The notes under the pieces are model-generated. The model did not search any database and was not told the origin of the DNA. It saw only the letters and a list, made by a program, of their open reading frames with translations. A stretch of DNA of 64,000 nucleotides, from NCBI GenBank assembly GCA_016710275.1, contig JADJXS010000001.1, positions 1,550,001 through 1,614,000 of the forward strand, read 5' to 3'. The translations under genes and the position numbers were made by a program. Below are positions 60,877 through 64,000 of the stretch, piece by piece (position 1 is the first letter of the stretch; each line of letters starts with the position of its first letter). This DNA comes from Phycisphaerales bacterium. Lineage in GTDB: Bacteria; Planctomycetota; Phycisphaerae; UBA1845; Fen-1342.

Positions 60877-62382
60877 TCAGCGGCGGATCAGGTCGTTTCG
60901 GATCCAGACCAGGCGCTCGTCCTTCTCCAGCTCCTGATCGATCACCGCGACGAGATCCACGTCCCCGTCGCCGTCGAAATCGCCGTATCCCAGCAGGCCG
61001 ACGTTGCCCGGCGGCTCGAAATTCGCGACGACCAGCGGCGTCCAGGCGCGGGTGACGTCGGCGGTCGGCTCGAAGTAGCGCACGGTGCCGGCGTTTCCGC
61101 TGACGATCAGTTCCACGCGGCCGTCATTGTCGATGTCCACAGCCTTCACGTCGCGCGGCTCGAAGGTCTCGAACTGGGCCAGCACGTGCGTATCCCAGTC
61201 ATAGGTCCGCCGCGGCGAGTCCTTGGGCTGCAGGAACAGGACGAGCTGCATCTGCTTTCCGCCGGTCGCCGCCACGTCCACGCGGCCGTCGCCGTCGGCG
61301 TCGATCAGCTCGACCGCCTGCGCGTCGCGGACGCTGCCGATGCGCCACTGCTTCCACGGCACATCGGACGAGAGTTCGCCGGGATTCTCAAACCAGGCGA
61401 TCTGCGCGTTGTTGTCGTCGCGGGCGGCGGAGATCACGTCGAAGTCGCCGTCGCCATCGACGTCATAGACCAGCAGGCCCGTGGCGCCGTCGCGGTCGAG
61501 TCGGCTCTGGCGCTCGTGGCGGCCGACGCTGACGGCCGTCCAGTTGTGGCCGTTGACGGCGAATCCGGGATTCACGAACACGAGGACGTCGCCGTCGTTG
61601 ATCCGCAGCGGCGGCACCGGAATCTCGGGCTTGGGCGTGAGCAGGATCTGGAACAGGCGCGAAGCGACGACGTCGTTGTCGCCGTCGCCGTCGAAGTCCG
61701 CGATTTCGACGTTCGTGTAGAGCTGCTCAATGGTCACGATGTAGTCGTCGAGGTTCACGCCCGGTCCGATCGCTTGCGCGATCAGGGCTTCGAGCTCGCC
61801 CTCGGTGAGCTGCGTGTTGCTGGCGTCGATGCGCTCGGCGAGCGTGTCCTCGGGGTCGGTGTTGCCCCAGGCGGCGAGGTCTTTCGTGTCACCGCTGCTG
61901 GGATGATGGAAGTACCAGCAGGCGCCTTCGGCCGCGCCGACCAGATCGAGGCGACCGTCGCCGTCGATGTCGCCGACGGCGACGTCAGCCAGCTCCTTCA
62001 TGTCGCGCTTGCTGTCGAGCGTCAGGCTGATGAACTTCACCGTGCCGGGCGCGCCGTCGCTGAGCAGGATCTGCATGACCGCCTGCGAACCGCCGTAGGC
62101 GACGACGGGGTCGACGCGTCCGTCGCCGTTGAAGTCGATGCCCAGCGGTACGCGCGTCTTGTCCCCGGCCAGGTACGTTCGCGTCGTGACGGCGGTGCCG
62201 TCGGTGAACGTGCGGGCCTGGATCAGCTCCTCGGCGAATGCGCCGTTGCTGAACAGCGAGCTGGTGGCCGTTGCGCCGCCAATGATGGCCTGCGTTTCGG
62301 TCGGGTTGGCGCAGCCGGTCAAGAGGCCGGCGGCCGCCGCACATGCGAAACTCACGGACGCTACGGTGATTTTTGCGCTCAT
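60877..62382 (-). CDS. lipoprotein with FG-GAP/VCBS repeats
   Basis: The 501-residue protein has a lipobox (GLLTGCAN) and several FG-GAP-type Ca-binding blades: VAVGDIDGDGRLDLVGAAE, VEIADFDGDGDNDVVASR, YDVDGDGDFDVISAAR, VDIDNDGRVELIVSG, YGDFDGDGDVDLVAVID. This predicts a beta-propeller with D-x-D-G-D-G metal loops on the cell surface. ATG 62382 follows GAGAGG at 6 nt; the open frame to 62580 is low complexity. It is divergent from another propeller gene. Confidence 0.83.
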   Translation of the reverse strand: MSAKITVASVSFACAAAAGLLTGCANPTETQAIIGGATATSSLFSNGAFAEELIQARTFTDGTAVTTRTYLAGDKTRVPLGIDFNGDGRVDPVVAYGGSQAVMQILLSDGAPGTVKFISLTLDSKRDMKELADVAVGDIDGDGRLDLVGAAEGACWYFHHPSSGDTKDLAAWGNTDPEDTLAERIDASNTQLTEGELEALIAQAIGPGVNLDDYIVTIEQLYTNVEIADFDGDGDNDVVASRLFQILLTPKPEIPVPPLRINDGDVLVFVNPGFAVNGHNWTAVSVGRHERQSRLDRDGATGLLVYDVDGDGDFDVISAARDDNNAQIAWFENPGELSSDVPWKQWRIGSVRDAQAVELIDADGDGRVDVAATGGKQMQLVLFLQPKDSPRRTYDWDTHVLAQFETFEPRDVKAVDIDNDGRVELIVSGNAGTVRYFEPTADVTRAWTPLVVANFEPPGNVGLLGYGDFDGDGDVDLVAVIDQELEKDERLVWIRNDLIRR

Positions 62383-62688
62383 CTGGATCCTCTCCGCGTT
62401 ATCGGGCCGCGCGGACGGAACCGCGCTCAAGGCTGGTTTCGGCTCGGGCGTGTACCCACTTGAACAGCCCGGGCGCGCAACCCGCCCGGGTGGAAGTATG
62501 CGATTCGAGCAGACGCATGCGCCGGTTGCCTTGTCCGAAATCGTGCGGCGGCGATGGATCAGCCGGATTGAGGCGGGCATTTGCGCTTCGAGGGTTCACG
62601 CGCAGCGTGTGCGGGGTTCGATAAGTGATAACGGAGCGGTGCGAGTCGAACCGGACGATCGGCATTGGGGGCAGGTGTGGAGCCAGGG
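62383..62688. promoter_or_regulatory. 306-bp divergent intergenic region
   Basis: No gene is seen between the two divergent beta-propeller genes. Promoters for both presumably lie here. I see no consensus -35/-10 pair or palindrome that is convincing. Confidence 0.3.
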
Positions 62689-64000
62689 ATGGCGAAGACG
62701 CGAATCGGTCGGGCGGTGCGTCAGGAGCGAGGGGAGCGGCGCTTCCGGGTCGAGGTGTGTGGGTGTGTGGCGATTGGAATGCTTGTGCCGGCGTCGCCGG
62801 GGCAGGTCAGCGACAGCTCGTGGTGGCCGAAAGTTCAGCGGGATGTACACAACAGCGGAGCGGTTCCGGCGGCCTCGCTGGTAACGGACGTGCATGTGCG
62901 ATGGACGGTTCGGCTGAGTGCCCCGATCGCCGGAGAGAACTACTCGACGCCGGTTTTTTCGCCCGACAACCGCACGCTGTACGTCGGTGGTCCGGCGTCC
63001 GCGATCAGCGCGATCGCGTGGCCGGAAGGCACGTTGCGATGGCAGACATCGATCGGCGATGCGACCGGCGTGATTCACATGTCGCCGGTGGTGGGGATGG
63101 ATGGGGCGATTTACGCGGGTTCGTGGGATGCGGTGATTCCGTACGACGGCTTTGCCCGGCTTCGCGATCTCGGAGCGTCGGGTGCGGTGGACGGCGTGTT
63201 CGCGATGCGCCGCGCACTGGCGGGACCGACCATTACGCCGGGCGGGCTGGTCGTCGTCGGCGGGCAACACGCGGCCGACGGCTGGCGCTACTTTGCGCTG
63301 CAGCCGGAGGCGAGCGGGCTTGCGCTGGCGTGGAGCGCGGCGCAGCTGTCGATCCCGGCGGATCCGGCGTCCACGGGGAGAATCGGCGCAGCGCCGGCAA
63401 TGCCGCCGGGCGGGGCGCTGACAATCTACGGCAGCAGCGATCAGAATCGCACGTTTTGGCGCATTTCAGCGACAAACGGCGTCGAAGAAGCACGAATCGC
63501 AATGGGCGCTTACTGCTTCAGCGGGACGCCGGCGGTCGGCCCCGACGGCCACGTGTTTGTCGGCGAGGGGCAGGATTTTGCGGCTCCGAGCGACGCGAAC
63601 GAGGGGCGGCTGCACGTCTTCGGCGTGAATTCGCAGGGGGACACGGCCCGCGTTGCGGCGCTGGCGCTGGGGAACGGGCACCTCAACGGCGGTGCGGCGG
63701 TGCGGGCCCTGCCGGATGGGCGGACGCGCGTCTTCATCGCGGCGAACGGCAACGGCAAAGCCAGTGCGAAGCTGATCGCGGTGGACTTCGATCCGGCGCA
63801 GGTCGGATCAGACCCACCCGTGAATCCGTTAAGCGTGCGCTGGGAGACGCCGATCGGGGCGTCGGCGTTTGCGTATCCGCATCCGGTGGTCTGTCGCGAT
63901 GCGGTGGTGTACGTCATCGGGCCGGCGAATCACACACTGTACGCCATTCGCGATACGGATGCGACGGGGGAGGCGACGGCGCGCGGGGCGGTGCTCTGGA
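62689..64000 (+). CDS. secreted beta-propeller (PQQ/BamB-like) protein, incomplete at the window end
   Basis: From ATG 62689 (GGAG at 6 nt) a frame stays open through the last base: 437 codons so far, so the C-terminus is missing. The N-terminus has a short hydrophobic segment (CGCVAIGMLVPASPG) that may be a signal peptide. Repeats such as TPVFSPDNRTLYVGGPAS, SPVVGMDGAIYAGSWDA, TPAVGPDGHVFVGEGQD and FAYPHPVVCRDAVVYVIG suggest a PQQ-like or BamB-like beta-propeller. It is divergent from the FG-GAP lipoprotein gene. Confidence 0.75.
   Translation, partial: MAKTRIGRAVRQERGERRFRVEVCGCVAIGMLVPASPGQVSDSSWWPKVQRDVHNSGAVPAASLVTDVHVRWTVRLSAPIAGENYSTPVFSPDNRTLYVGGPASAISAIAWPEGTLRWQTSIGDATGVIHMSPVVGMDGAIYAGSWDAVIPYDGFARLRDLGASGAVDGVFAMRRALAGPTITPGGLVVVGGQHAADGWRYFALQPEASGLALAWSAAQLSIPADPASTGRIGAAPAMPPGGALTIYGSSDQNRTFWRISATNGVEEARIAMGAYCFSGTPAVGPDGHVFVGEGQDFAAPSDANEGRLHVFGVNSQGDTARVAALALGNGHLNGGAAVRALPDGRTRVFIAANGNGKASAKLIAVDFDPAQVGSDPPVNPLSVRWETPIGASAFAYPHPVVCRDAVVYVIGPANHTLYAIRDTDATGEATARGAVLW

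Overview
The window is about 64 kb of GC-rich bacterial chromosome with densely packed, mostly short operons on both strands. Several features point to a planctomycete, possibly of the Phycisphaerae type: a secreted protein ending in dockerin-like D-x-D-G-D-G repeats, an FG-GAP lipoprotein, a family of HNH endonucleases common in planctomycetes, two tandem signal peptidases with zinc-ribbon inserts, and many intergenic palindromes. This assignment is inferred from gene families; there is no rRNA gene in the window to confirm it.

Left part (1-32538): cell-envelope and housekeeping genes. These include a large exported TPR protein followed by arabinose-5-phosphate isomerase, a VIT/von Willebrand protein, an aldehyde dehydrogenase, a Nudix hydrolase, an rluD operon, a lipoprotein that fuses a tyrosine phosphatase to a class II cytochrome c (broken by a 9-G tract), groES, an MBL/rhodanese sulfur pair, two type I signal peptidases, an LptB-DUF167 fusion, an aminotransferase, an HNH endonuclease, a small-transcript locus, a LPS-type kinase, pyrE, a dockerin-type secreted protein, a NifU-domain protein, sppA, a zincin, purN and tatA.

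Middle part (about 32644-43832): an 11.2-kb Mu-type transposable element inserted between tatA and recA. It carries a repressor/Cro switch, a DDE transposase, a MuB-like ATPase, an HK97 prohead protease and a major capsid protein, plus genes I cannot name. It has 11-nt near-perfect inverted ends of the TG...CA type. No terminase, portal, lysis or sheath gene is visible, and two genes are frameshifted. It is either a decayed Mu-like prophage or a compact capsid-encoding satellite. It is the most interesting object in the window.

Right part (43870-64000): recA with its promoter, an HtrA protease, a PilZ-receiver-HPt protein whose receiver lacks the phospho-acceptor aspartate, a degenerate Nudix protein, a sugar-nucleotide epimerase, a SecD-P1-like lipoprotein, a LURP-one/Tubby-like protein, a HAD phosphatase, a parvulin-type lipoprotein, dacB, and a long minus-strand run (nth, lipoprotein, moaD-moaE fusion, DUF962 protein, SDR, truA). 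It ends with a CpaE/TadZ ATPase, an FG-GAP lipoprotein and a divergent beta-propeller protein that leaves the window.

Intergenic repeats are prominent: a REP-like hairpin array at 10140-10740, a dispersed 32-nt hairpin in four copies, and a 30-nt tandem repeat after recA.
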